From NCBI GenBank assembly GCA_934393555.1, contig CAKRQP010000032.1:1-19887 (forward strand): 19,887 nucleotides of DNA. Direction: 5' to 3'. The notes under the pieces were generated by a model. It saw nothing but the letters and a program-made list of their open reading frames with translations, was not told where the DNA came from and made no database searches. Positions within the stretch are counted from its first letter, which is position 1, and every line of letters starts with the position of its first letter. This DNA comes from Limivivens sp934393555. Its GTDB lineage: Bacteria > Bacillota > Clostridia > Lachnospirales > Lachnospiraceae. The position numbers and the translations under genes were made by a program. Shown here in pieces: positions 1 to 6,907 of this stretch.

Positions 1-861
1 ATCATTTCCGTTATGGTGAATCTGCTGCTGAATTACCTTTTGATCTTCGGTAAATTCGGCTGTCCGAAGATGGGAGCGGAGGGTGCCGCTGTGGCAACGG
101 TCGTTGCGCGTTTTGTGGAAATGGCCATTGTGGTCGTCTGGATCCACCGCCATACGAAGGAAAATCCTTTCGCACACGGCTTATACAAGAATTTCCACAT
201 TCCCGGTCAGCTGGCAGGGCAGATCTTCCGCAAAGGAACACCGCTTATGCTCAACGAGACACTCTGGTCTCTGGGAATGGCAGCCCTGATGCAGTGCTAC
301 TCCGTGAGAGGACTCTCCGTGGTGGCAGCCATGAATATCTCTTCTACGATTTCCAACCTTTTCAGCATTGTCTTCATTGCGATGGGAAATGCAGTGGCGA
401 TCATTGTTGGGCAGCTCCTTGGAGCCGGAAAGATGGAAGAGGCGAAGAATACCGATACCAAGCTGATCTTTTTCTCTGTGGCCAGCTGTGCGGCAGTTGG
501 TGTGGGAATGGCGCTTTTTGCCCCCTTCTTCCCGCGGCTTTATAACACAGAGCCTCTGATCCGTGATATGGCAAGAGACTTTATCTGGGTATCCGCCTTT
601 ATGATGCCGGTCAATGCTTTTGTCAATGCTTCTTACTTCACACTCCGTTCCGGCGGAAAAACGGTCATTACCTTCTTCTTTGACTGCGGTTATGTGTGGG
701 TGGTGAGCATCCCTCTGGCCTACTGCCTGAGCCGCTTTACCGGAATTCCCATCCTGCCCCTGTACTTCATCTGTCAGGCCGCAGATCTTCTGAAATGCGT
801 GGTGGGTTATGTCCTGGTCAAAAAAGGAGTCTGGATCGAAAAACTGGTTGATAACAATTAA
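1..861 (+). CDS. MATE family efflux transporter, C-terminal part (5' end outside window)
   Basis: The reading frame is open from base 1, so the gene starts upstream and about 286 C-terminal residues are present. The protein is strongly hydrophobic with about seven membrane segments. Polar stretches such as GKMEEAKNTDT followed by a helix rich in small residues resemble the second half of MATE (multidrug and toxic compound extrusion) transporters, which are Na+ or H+ antiporters of about 450 residues with twelve segments in two pseudo-repeats. What is seen here fits the second repeat: SLGMAALMQCYSVRGLSVVAA, then NISSTISNLFSIVFIAMGNA, then AIIVGQLLGAG, the last being a MATE-like GxxxGAG region. 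The substrate cannot be told. The gene appears to end at a hairpin that overlaps the next gene's control region. The family call is fairly firm; the role (drug, peptide or metabolite export) is inference. Confidence 0.85.
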   Translation: MISVMVNLLLNYLLIFGKFGCPKMGAEGAAVATVVARFVEMAIVVVWIHRHTKENPFAHGLYKNFHIPGQLAGQIFRKGTPLMLNETLWSLGMAALMQCYSVRGLSVVAAMNISSTISNLFSIVFIAMGNAVAIIVGQLLGAGKMEEAKNTDTKLIFFSVASCAAVGVGMALFAPFFPRLYNTEPLIRDMARDFIWVSAFMMPVNAFVNASYFTLRSGGKTVITFFFDCGYVWVVSIPLAYCLSRFTGIPILPLYFICQAADLLKCVVGYVLVKKGVWIEKLVDNN

Positions 862-886
862 GATATTTTAAGAAAAAGTTTCAATA

Positions 887-938
887 ACCTCCGGTCAGAA
901 ATGGTATACTAACAGAAAAAAGACCGGAGGTGTTTTTT
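887..938 (+). terminator. Hairpin plus T-run; overlaps the next gene's promoter and RBS
   Basis: Perfect 10-bp arms ACCTCCGGTC (887-896) and GACCGGAGGT (922-931) are followed, after one G, by six T (933-938). That is the layout of an intrinsic terminator for the upstream exporter gene. The 25-nt loop is unusually long and holds the extended -10 box of the next gene; the second arm contains its GGAGG ribosome binding site. Confidence 0.6.
902..910 (+). promoter_or_regulatory. Extended -10 promoter of the lipoprotein gene
   Basis: TGG followed by TATACT (905-910) is a good extended -10. No convincing -35 lies at 17 bp; TTTCAA at 879-884 is a poor, over-spaced match. Transcription would start near 917, inside the loop of the 887-938 hairpin, so the promoter's own transcript would lack the first hairpin arm. 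Confidence 0.5.
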
Positions 939-1769
939 ATGAAGAAACGAAAATTACTTCTGGCTGCAGCAGCTTTTTCCGTTTTTCTGGTCGGAGGCTG
1001 TCAGAGCCATGGAGAAGAAGCGCAGCCCATCAAAGCCATGTATATCGAAAAAGGCGAAGATTTCCAGATTTTTGTGGATACGTCCACAGGTGTTCTCTTT
1101 GATGCTTCGATCCCGGAAGGGACAGAGGAGCTTACCACCGGTGACCTGGTGGAAATCTACGGAGACGGCATCATGCTGGAGAGTTATCCGGGACAGTATC
1201 CCGGCGTGAGCAGGATCGTCGTTACCAAACAGGGAACCGAAGAGGATGCAAAGCAATACGAAAGCCTCGTGGATGAAGTTTATCAGGAGCCGGATCCGTC
1301 CGAGCCTCCTTATCTGAACCTGGAATACCGGACGAAGGAAGCTCTGGTGAGCGCCGTTGCCGACCGGGGCAGTTATACCTGGAGCTATACGGATGAGGAC
1401 GGGGAAGAGAAGGGGATCAGCGTGGATGGAGCCTTTACCCTGGAGAGCAATGTCTTCAATGATATCCGCCTGAAGGAGAAAACCGATGTCTTGCTGTATT
1501 TCTCTGAAAGACCGGAGAAGGTATCGGTGCTCCGTTATGACCCTGTGACGGCAAAACAGGAAACGGAAGCTTCCGAAGAAAAAGAAACCACGGAAACAGA
1601 AGAAAATCCCGAAACAGAGGAGCGGGGAGAGACCGTCGAAGTCTCCGAAGAAAAGGATGACAAAGGGAAAAAACAGTTTATACTGAAGGATCTTTCCGAG
1701 AAAGGGATCTATCTTGTGAAAGCGGAGTTTTCACAGGGAACCGTAGAATATGGCTTTGAAGTGAAATAA
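939..1769 (+). CDS. Putative surface lipoprotein of unknown function
   Basis: 276 residues if started at ATG 939; GGAGG at 926-930 is spaced 8 bases from it. An upstream in-frame GTG at 930 overlaps that site and is rejected. MKKRKLLL, a hydrophobic core and the lipobox LVGGC predict a lipoprotein signal peptide with the lipidated Cys near residue 24, so it is exported and membrane-anchored. The first mature part (about 30-110) is beta-rich and ends in a stretch with VSRIVVTKQG. A second beta-rich part (about 135-200, with GSYTWSY) is followed by a very acidic low-complexity segment (about 207-245, mostly E, T, K) and a C-terminal strand pair ending YGFEVK. The acidic segment may be a loop insertion splitting one domain. 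Function is not known to me. It is monocistronic between its own promoter and a bidirectional terminator. Confidence 0.8.
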   Translation: MKKRKLLLAAAAFSVFLVGGCQSHGEEAQPIKAMYIEKGEDFQIFVDTSTGVLFDASIPEGTEELTTGDLVEIYGDGIMLESYPGQYPGVSRIVVTKQGTEEDAKQYESLVDEVYQEPDPSEPPYLNLEYRTKEALVSAVADRGSYTWSYTDEDGEEKGISVDGAFTLESNVFNDIRLKEKTDVLLYFSERPEKVSVLRYDPVTAKQETEASEEKETTETEENPETEERGETVEVSEEKDDKGKKQFILKDLSEKGIYLVKAEFSQGTVEYGFEVK

Positions 1770-1770
1770 T

Positions 1771-1825
1771 GCAAAAGAGCAGCAGAGAAGACCGGTAGTC
1801 CGGATCCTTCCTGTTGCTCTTTTTG
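1771..1825. terminator. Bidirectional intrinsic terminator
   Basis: GCAAAAGAGCAGCAG (1771-1785) pairs with CTGTTGCTCTTTTTGC (1810s-1825), with an inner CCGG/CCGG stem between. A T-run follows the stem on the plus strand and an equivalent one is read on the minus strand. It can end both the lipoprotein gene and the convergent epimerase gene. Confidence 0.8.
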
Positions 1826-1829
1826 CGGG

Positions 1830-2708
1830 TCAGTGAATGGTGATCGTGTACTGTGCGTGGAACGTTTTGTGTGCTTCCAGACGGTTGATATCCGGTTTCT
1901 CGGAGAGATCTCCGGTGAAGCCGTAATTATCCGCCCGTCCCAGCCAGGGCTCCAGGCAGACGAAAGGAGCACCTTTGGCAGCCCAGATACCGAAGCTGGT
2001 AAAGCCCGGACAGCTTAAGGAAACATAAGGCGTTCCGTCGGGATAACCGATCCCTGCCCAGTCGATCTGATGGTCGAAAACAAGGGCATCGTTATCAAAC
2101 ATATGATCCGTCAGCTGTGCGCTGTTGTTTTCCAGAGGAAGCTCTCTGGACTGGTCTGCCAGGATCGTACCGTATTTCTGGTCAATGAGAAAATAAACGG
2201 GATCCTTTTCCGTATGGAAAAGAAGCTTGTAATCGGAATAAGCCGTGCCGGGAAGGGCCGGTACCTTAAAGGCCGGATGACCGCCGATGGTAAAATACAT
2301 CTCATCGTCTCCGGTATTTTCCACATCCCATTCCACCAGGATCTCATTATCCTTCAGCGTCTGCGTTACCGTGAGAACAAAATCAAAAGGATAATTCGTT
2401 CTGGTCTCCGGAGTGGAAGTGATCCGGTGTGTCACAGAAGTCTCCGTCTCGGAAACCAGGGTAAAATCCGTGTCTCGGGCAAAACCATGTGCCTGAGAAG
2501 GATACGTCACGCCCTGATAACGGTAATGAGCCTCATAGTGACGGCCTACGTTTGGGAACAGAATGGGAGCATGACGCTTCCAGAACTGAGGATCTGCCTC
2601 CCAGAGCACCTCTCTTTGATTTTTTTTGTCAAAAATGCGGGACAACTCCGCGCCGTGATCGTCAATGCTGATGGCCAGACGATCATTCTCAAGAATATGT
2701 ACAGCCAT
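1830..2708 (-). CDS. Aldose 1-epimerase family protein (LacX-like)
   Basis: 292 residues, the usual length of LacX/YihR-like galactose mutarotase-fold proteins. These interconvert alpha and beta anomers of aldoses, or of sugar phosphates, in the cytoplasm. Family landmarks are visible: the N-terminal block ending near H74 in SQAHGFARD, H144 in the GGHPAF motif, and E253 in CLEPWLGRADN, which match the histidines and the general-base glutamate of the fold. No signal peptide is seen. ATG at 2708 has AAGGAGG (2718-2724 on the complementary strand) nine bases upstream. A strong promoter (2800-2828) and a 53-nt structured leader element precede it. The element recurs ahead of the PfkB kinase at 10652, which suggests shared control by a sugar or other metabolite. 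The substrate is unknown; the fold assignment is firm. Confidence 0.88.
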   Translation of the reverse strand: MAVHILENDRLAISIDDHGAELSRIFDKKNQREVLWEADPQFWKRHAPILFPNVGRHYEAHYRYQGVTYPSQAHGFARDTDFTLVSETETSVTHRITSTPETRTNYPFDFVLTVTQTLKDNEILVEWDVENTGDDEMYFTIGGHPAFKVPALPGTAYSDYKLLFHTEKDPVYFLIDQKYGTILADQSRELPLENNSAQLTDHMFDNDALVFDHQIDWAGIGYPDGTPYVSLSCPGFTSFGIWAAKGAPFVCLEPWLGRADNYGFTGDLSEKPDINRLEAHKTFHAQYTITIH

Positions 2709-2735
2709 GATTGTAAACCTCCTTATAGAATTCTG

Positions 2736-2788
2736 CCCACTATCCGCATACCGTGAAGCTTACGCTCCACTTTTATGCTCATATTGGG
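2736..2788 (-). promoter_or_regulatory. 53-nt structured leader RNA element, copy A (candidate cis-regulatory RNA)
   Basis: Read on the minus strand: CCCA, ATATGA, GCATA, AAA, GTGGAGC, GTAA, GCTTCAC, GG, TATGC, GGATAG, TGGG. It folds as three stacked helices: P1 CCCA/TGGG, P2 GCATA/TATGC, P3 GTGGAGC/GCTTCAC, capped by a GTAA (GNRA-type) tetraloop. Its 5' end lies a few bases from the predicted start of transcription and its 3' end is 11 bases before the RBS of the epimerase gene. Copy B at 10486-10538 has the same length and layout, with compensatory changes in P1 and P3. Known purine, cobalamin, TPP, SAM, c-di-GMP or ZTP consensus signatures are not recognisable to me. Confidence 0.6.
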
Positions 2789-2799
2789 ACCCTGGTACT

Positions 2800-2828
2800 A
2801 TTATAAAGTGTTACGGGAAAATGTGCAA
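2800..2828 (-). promoter_or_regulatory. Promoter of the aldose 1-epimerase gene
   Basis: On the minus strand TTGCAC (2828-2823), a 17-bp spacer and a perfect TATAAT (2805-2800). The predicted start near 2793 places the 53-nt RNA element at the very 5' end of the mRNA. Confidence 0.75.
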
Positions 2829-2836
2829 CCAACCTT

Positions 2837-2866
2837 TTGCCCATAACCTCTGATCTGTGGTATACT
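2837..2866 (+). promoter_or_regulatory. Promoter of the LRR-VWA-MoxR unit
   Basis: TTGCCC (2837-2842), an 18-bp spacer and TATACT (2861-2866) preceded by TGG, an extended -10. It diverges from the epimerase promoter, with the two -35 boxes only 8 bp apart. Confidence 0.55.
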
Positions 2867-2921
2867 TGTACCGGAAAGTCTTTGTGCTGAAATTTTACAA
2901 CGAAGAAAGACTGGTGAAACC

Positions 2922-3905
2922 ATGAGATTTTTATATGAAGAAACGGCAGCAGGCATCCGTATCCTGCGCTGCTTTGGGGAGGATCCATCCGTGATGCTGC
3001 CGGAAACGGTGGCAGGCCGTCCGGTGACGGAACTGGGAGCGTATGCATTCTCCGACCACATCGATCAGAAAGAACTGGAAACAGCCATGCAGAAAGGCCA
3101 TTTTTGCAGGGAAGACGGCGAACCGGCAAGGGAGACAGAAGAAATGCCGGAAAAAAGGACCGCGGTCTCCGGAGAAGCGATACGGGAAGTGATCCTGCCG
3201 GAAACGTTAAAGAAAATCGGGCGTTATGCTTTTTATAACTGCAGGAAGCTTACACAGCTGGCTCTGGGTGGAGCCTGCATGGATGTGGGAGCCGGGGCCT
3301 TTACGGGCTGCCATCAGGTGGAAGAGATCCGGATCACCGTTCTTCCGGACGGAAGCTCCGCTCTCCGGGAGATCCTGACCGAGCTTCCGGAGACCATCCG
3401 GGTGGACTGGAAAAAAGAAGCGGTACAGGGTGTTTTCTGGTTCCCGGAATTTTTTGAAGAAGGGGTGGAAAATACGCCGGCCCGGATCCTGGAAAATCAT
3501 ATCCATGGAAGCGGCCTCCGTTACCGGAACTGTTTTGTCCGGAAAAATCTGAATATCCGGGAATACGACGAGCTTTTCCCCTATGCGAGAGCCTGGGAGG
3601 AAGAAGGCGTGGTTCTGAAAATGGCGCTTGGACGGCTGTTAAACCCGGTGGAACTGGGCGAAAAAGCGGAAGAACAGTACCTTTCCCATATTCAGGAGCA
3701 TTTTGTGGAGGCAGCCCGGCTCCTGATGCTTTCCGGGGAATATGCAAACCTTGGAACGCTTCTTGCGCGTCTGAAGCCGGAAAAAGCGCTTCTGGAAAAA
3801 CTGCTGGCCGTGGCGCAGGAACAGAAGGATACGGAGGCAGTGAGCCTTTTTATGGATCATCTTCACAAACATACAAAAGTCCAAAGGAAGGTGTTTGAAC
3901 TTTGA
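2922..3905 (+). CDS. Leucine-rich repeat (BspA/LRR_5-type) protein with helical C-terminal region
   Basis: 327 residues. LRR_5-like units are seen at about 23-45 (VMLPETVAGRPVTELGAYAF) and 86-135 (VILPETLKKIGRYAFYNC, then the GAGAFTGC unit). They follow the L-P-x-x-V/L...I-G-x-x-A-F-x-x-C pattern of Treponema/BspA-type repeats. A charged loop of about 40 residues interrupts them. Residues from about 170 on carry no repeats and look mostly helical. There is no signal peptide or membrane segment, so the protein is probably cytoplasmic, unlike most BspA-type proteins, which are at the surface. LRRs bind protein partners. The next gene overlaps its stop codon, so a role as adaptor or substrate binder for the VWA/MoxR pair is a reasonable inference. 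The RBS ahead of ATG 2922 is weak (GGTG), making the level of translation uncertain. Confidence 0.75.
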   Translation: MRFLYEETAAGIRILRCFGEDPSVMLPETVAGRPVTELGAYAFSDHIDQKELETAMQKGHFCREDGEPARETEEMPEKRTAVSGEAIREVILPETLKKIGRYAFYNCRKLTQLALGGACMDVGAGAFTGCHQVEEIRITVLPDGSSALREILTELPETIRVDWKKEAVQGVFWFPEFFEEGVENTPARILENHIHGSGLRYRNCFVRKNLNIREYDELFPYARAWEEEGVVLKMALGRLLNPVELGEKAEEQYLSHIQEHFVEAARLLMLSGEYANLGTLLARLKPEKALLEKLLAVAQEQKDTEAVSLFMDHLHKHTKVQRKVFEL

Positions 3906-5209
3906 GAGAAAAGGAATGGAAAAATCCCATCCATGAGCTGCAGAAAAAAGAGGAAGAGAAGCTCTCCATCGCAGAAGATATCCTGAAAAACAGCAGAAAT
4001 GAGCTCTATTTCGCCCTGCGCTATCTGGACACGGCACTTTCCGCCCTGCGTTTCCAGCCGGATCCCGGCTGCGGGACGCTGGGCTGTGACGGTGAATTCC
4101 TGTATTTTGCACCGGACTGGCTCCTTTCTGCCTTTGTGAACGGGAAAGTGCAGGTGAACCGCCTCTATCTCCATGAAGTCCTTCATTGTCTGTTCTGCCA
4201 CATCTGGCAGGGAGAGAAAAGAGATGCCCTCCGCTGGGATCTGGCCTGTGACCTGGCAGTGGAATCCATTCTGGATGAAATGTATCTTCCGGCACTTTAC
4301 CGGAGACCGGCAGCCTTCCGGAAGGAATGCTACCGACAGCTGAAGGAACGGATGAAGGTCCTGACGGCAGAGGGCATTTATCATCAGCTGGAGGAACTCC
4401 GGGATGAGGAAACGCTGAAACGGATGGCAGGAGAATTCCGGCTGGACGACCACAGCCGCTGGCTGAGGGAGGGCAAAGGAAACACCTCCAGAAACCGGCA
4501 GAAGGAGTGGCAGGATCTCCGGGAAAAAATGCAGACGGAGATGGAGACCTTTGCCAAAGAGGCGGCAGGAGATTCCAAAAGCCTTCTGGAACGGATCCGG
4601 GTGGAAAACAGAGAGCGTTATGATTACAAAGAATTTTTAAGGAAGTTTTCCGTCCTCAAGGAGGAAATGCAGGTAGATCCGGATTCCTTTGATTATATTT
4701 TTTACACATACGGACTGGAGCATTACGGGAACATGCCGCTCATTGAACCACTGGAGACAAAAGAAATCCGGAAGATCGAAGATTTTGTGATCGTGATCGA
4801 CACCTCCATGTCCTGCAAAGGCGAACTGATCCGCCACTTTCTGGAAGAAACGTATTCCGTGCTTTCCGAATCCGAAAGCTTTTTCCGGAAGATCAACGTA
4901 CACATCATCCAGTGCGATGAAAAGATACGGGAAGATCAGGTGATCCACGACAGCAGGGAAATGGAACGTTACCTGAATAATTTTACCGTCCGGGGCTTTG
5001 GCGGAACGGACTTCCGCCCGGCCTTTGCCTATGTATCACAGCTTCTGGAGGCAGGCGCCTTTACCAGACTCCGGGGACTGATCTACTTTACAGACGGCTA
5101 TGGGCTTTTCCCGGTGAAAATGCCGCCCTACGATACGGTCTTCGTCTTTATGCAGGAGGATTACCGGGACGTAGACGTACCGCCCTGGGCGATGAAGCTG
5201 ATACTGTAA
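3902..5209 (+). CDS. DUF2201-type protein: metallopeptidase-like N-terminal domain plus VWA-like C-terminal domain
   Basis: 435 residues, starting at TTG 3902, which overlaps the previous stop by four bases. AAAGGAAGG (3883-3891) sits ten bases upstream and no better start exists. The N-terminal domain carries HEVLH (91-95) in YLHEVLHCLFCHIWQG, the HExxH zinc motif of the putative metallopeptidase domain. A charged helical middle (about 190-260) leads to a VWA-like domain with the MIDAS sequence DTSMS (300-304), a later FGGTDF threonine and a YFTDGYG aspartate. Such proteins pair with MoxR-type AAA+ ATPases, as here. The working model for MoxR/VWA pairs is chaperone-like remodelling or metal insertion of partner proteins. 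Peptidase activity of DUF2201 proteins is predicted from sequence only. The domain architecture is clear, the cellular role open. Confidence 0.85.
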   Translation: MREKEWKNPIHELQKKEEEKLSIAEDILKNSRNELYFALRYLDTALSALRFQPDPGCGTLGCDGEFLYFAPDWLLSAFVNGKVQVNRLYLHEVLHCLFCHIWQGEKRDALRWDLACDLAVESILDEMYLPALYRRPAAFRKECYRQLKERMKVLTAEGIYHQLEELRDEETLKRMAGEFRLDDHSRWLREGKGNTSRNRQKEWQDLREKMQTEMETFAKEAAGDSKSLLERIRVENRERYDYKEFLRKFSVLKEEMQVDPDSFDYIFYTYGLEHYGNMPLIEPLETKEIRKIEDFVIVIDTSMSCKGELIRHFLEETYSVLSESESFFRKINVHIIQCDEKIREDQVIHDSREMERYLNNFTVRGFGGTDFRPAFAYVSQLLEAGAFTRLRGLIYFTDGYGLFPVKMPPYDTVFVFMQEDYRDVDVPPWAMKLIL

Positions 5210-5221
5210 GACGGGTGAACT

Positions 5222-5251
5222 TTGGAACCTGTCAGTCATAAGGGGTACAAT
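5222..5251 (+). promoter_or_regulatory. Possible internal promoter ahead of the MoxR gene
   Basis: TTGGAA (5222-5227), an 18-bp spacer and TACAAT (5246-5251) lie in the 70-bp gap between the VWA and MoxR genes. This is the only sizeable gap in the unit, so additional expression of the ATPase is plausible. The call rests on two hexamers only. Confidence 0.35.
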
Positions 5252-5279
5252 ATCCTGAAGCATAGAAAAAGGAGAAAAA

Positions 5280-6782
5280 ATGAACATCAAGCGAGCAAAA
5301 CAGGAGATCATAGATGCCGTGGAGGCATATCTTAGTAAAGATGAGTACGGAGACTGGCTGATCCCCAGAGTCCGCCAGAGGCCCGTTCTTCTCATCGGAG
5401 CACCCGGGATCGGAAAAACACAGATCATGGAACAGGCAGCCAGAGAATGCGGGGTGGCACTGGTGGCCTACAGCATCACCCACCATACGAGACAGAGTGC
5501 GATCGGTCTTCCTTTTATCTCGAAAAAACAATATGGCGAAAAAGAATATGAAGTGACCGAGTATACCATGAGCGAGATCGTGGCCAGTGTTTACGATAAG
5601 ATGGAGGAGACCGGCCTTTCCGAAGGCATCCTTTTCATCGATGAGATCAACTGCGTCTCCGAGACACTGGCTCCGGCCATGCTCCAGTTCCTTCAGTGCA
5701 AGACCTTCGGAAACCATGCGATCCCCGATGGCTGGGTCATTGTGGCGGCAGGAAACCCGCCGGAGTATAACAAATCCGTCCGGGATTTTGATGTCGTGAC
5801 TCTGGACCGTGTGAAAAAAATCCCCGTAGAACCGGAATTTGACGTCTGGAAAGAATACGCCTACAAAGAAGGAATCCATCCGGCAGTACTGTCGTATCTG
5901 AACCTTCGAAGCTCTTATTTTTACAAGATGGAGACTACGGTGGAGGGAAGGAAATTTGCCACGCCAAGAGGCTGGGAAGACCTATCCAGGATCATCCAGG
6001 TCTATGAAAAATTGAAGAAAACCGTGGATGCGGATCTTGTGCTCCAGTATATCCAGCATCCGAAGATCGCCCGGGATTTTGCAGCCTACTATGACCTTTA
6101 TCAGAAATATCAGAGCGATTACCAGGTAGAGGCCATCCTCCGGGGAGAAAATTTTGAACGGATGCAGGCCAAGGTGGCGCATGCCTCCTTTGATGAACGC
6201 ATGAGTGTGGTCCATCTGCTCCTTTCCGGCGTGCAGAAGGTGATCCGCCGGAGCATGGAACAGGAACTGGTCACAGAGAAGGTCTTTGCTGTTTTAAAAG
6301 ACCTGAAAGCAAATCTGGATGAAACAGAAGAAACGGCAGAGGCGCTGGAACGCTTCACCGCCCTGGTGGAAGTAGAGCGGGAAAAGAAAAAGCAGCAGGA
6401 GCTTCTGGAACACCGGGAAGAGCGGGCGTTGAAGGAGACCGTCCGGATCCTCGGCGGCTATCAGGAGAAGCTCCGCCTGGAGGGACCGCTGAAAGGAGAA
6501 GAAGGCTTTGCGGCTCTGAAAGCCCTGTTTGGCGGCGAAAAAGAAGCCTATGAGCTTTCCTTTGAGGAGGCGGGAAAAACGCTGGAAAACGCGTTTGATT
6601 TCATGGAAGCCGCCTTTTTGAACAGCCAGGAGCTGGTAGTCTTTCTGTCTGAACTGAACACCGATTTTTACTGCATCGCTTTCTTAAAGGAGTACGACTG
6701 CGAGCGTTATTACCGCTACAATCAGGAGCTTCTTTTCGAAGACCGGAGCGCACAGATCAAAAAAAGGATCGAAGCCCTCTGA
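5280..6782 (+). CDS. MoxR family AAA+ ATPase
   Basis: 500 residues from ATG 5280, with AAAAAGGAG seven bases upstream. The AAA+ core has Walker A GAPGIGKT (40-47), Walker B LFIDEIN (about 118-124), a sensor 1 region VAAGNPPEYN and an arginine-containing TLDRVKKIPVEP segment. The AAA+ domain occupies about the first 280 residues. The rest is helical and partly coiled-coil-like, with a highly charged run around 365-385 (EREKKKQQELLEHREER), longer than in typical 300-residue MoxR proteins. MoxR ATPases couple ATP hydrolysis to remodelling of partners together with VWA proteins. The VWA partner here is the gene immediately upstream, making this pair a textbook arrangement with an LRR protein added in front. 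No client gene (for example a dehydrogenase) is adjacent, so the target is unknown. Confidence 0.88.
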   Translation: MNIKRAKQEIIDAVEAYLSKDEYGDWLIPRVRQRPVLLIGAPGIGKTQIMEQAARECGVALVAYSITHHTRQSAIGLPFISKKQYGEKEYEVTEYTMSEIVASVYDKMEETGLSEGILFIDEINCVSETLAPAMLQFLQCKTFGNHAIPDGWVIVAAGNPPEYNKSVRDFDVVTLDRVKKIPVEPEFDVWKEYAYKEGIHPAVLSYLNLRSSYFYKMETTVEGRKFATPRGWEDLSRIIQVYEKLKKTVDADLVLQYIQHPKIARDFAAYYDLYQKYQSDYQVEAILRGENFERMQAKVAHASFDERMSVVHLLLSGVQKVIRRSMEQELVTEKVFAVLKDLKANLDETEETAEALERFTALVEVEREKKKQQELLEHREERALKETVRILGGYQEKLRLEGPLKGEEGFAALKALFGGEKEAYELSFEEAGKTLENAFDFMEAAFLNSQELVVFLSELNTDFYCIAFLKEYDCERYYRYNQELLFEDRSAQIKKRIEAL

Positions 6783-6801
6783 TTCCCTTCAGGACTTTTA
6801 C

Positions 6802-6830
6802 TTGACCACTGTGAAGAAAAAAGGTATAAT
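6802..6830 (+). promoter_or_regulatory. Promoter of the SseB-PHP unit
   Basis: TTGACC (6802-6807), a 17-bp spacer and a perfect TATAAT (6825-6830). This is one of the strongest-looking promoters in the window. A leader of about 70 bases precedes the ATG at 6908. No terminator for the preceding MoxR gene is visible. Confidence 0.8.
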
Positions 6831-6907
6831 AGAATCACGAAATGCGGGCAAAAAATTATTGAATTTTACCTACCGTATCGATTAACTTTAGAGAGGACAG
6901 AATAACC

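Noticed and set aside
930..941. GTG 930 as the start of the lipoprotein gene
   Set aside because: It overlaps the GGAGG ribosome binding site; ATG 939 has correct spacing and gives a standard lipoprotein signal.
2070..2756. 228-codon plus-strand frame opposite the aldose 1-epimerase
   Set aside because: Antisense shadow; the epimerase frame has the conserved His/Glu blocks, RBS and promoter. This frame also runs through the structured leader.
3639..4453. Two overlapping minus-strand frames of 196-218 codons opposite the LRR/VWA genes
   Set aside because: No RBS, implausible composition, and they oppose genes with clear HExxH and MIDAS motifs.
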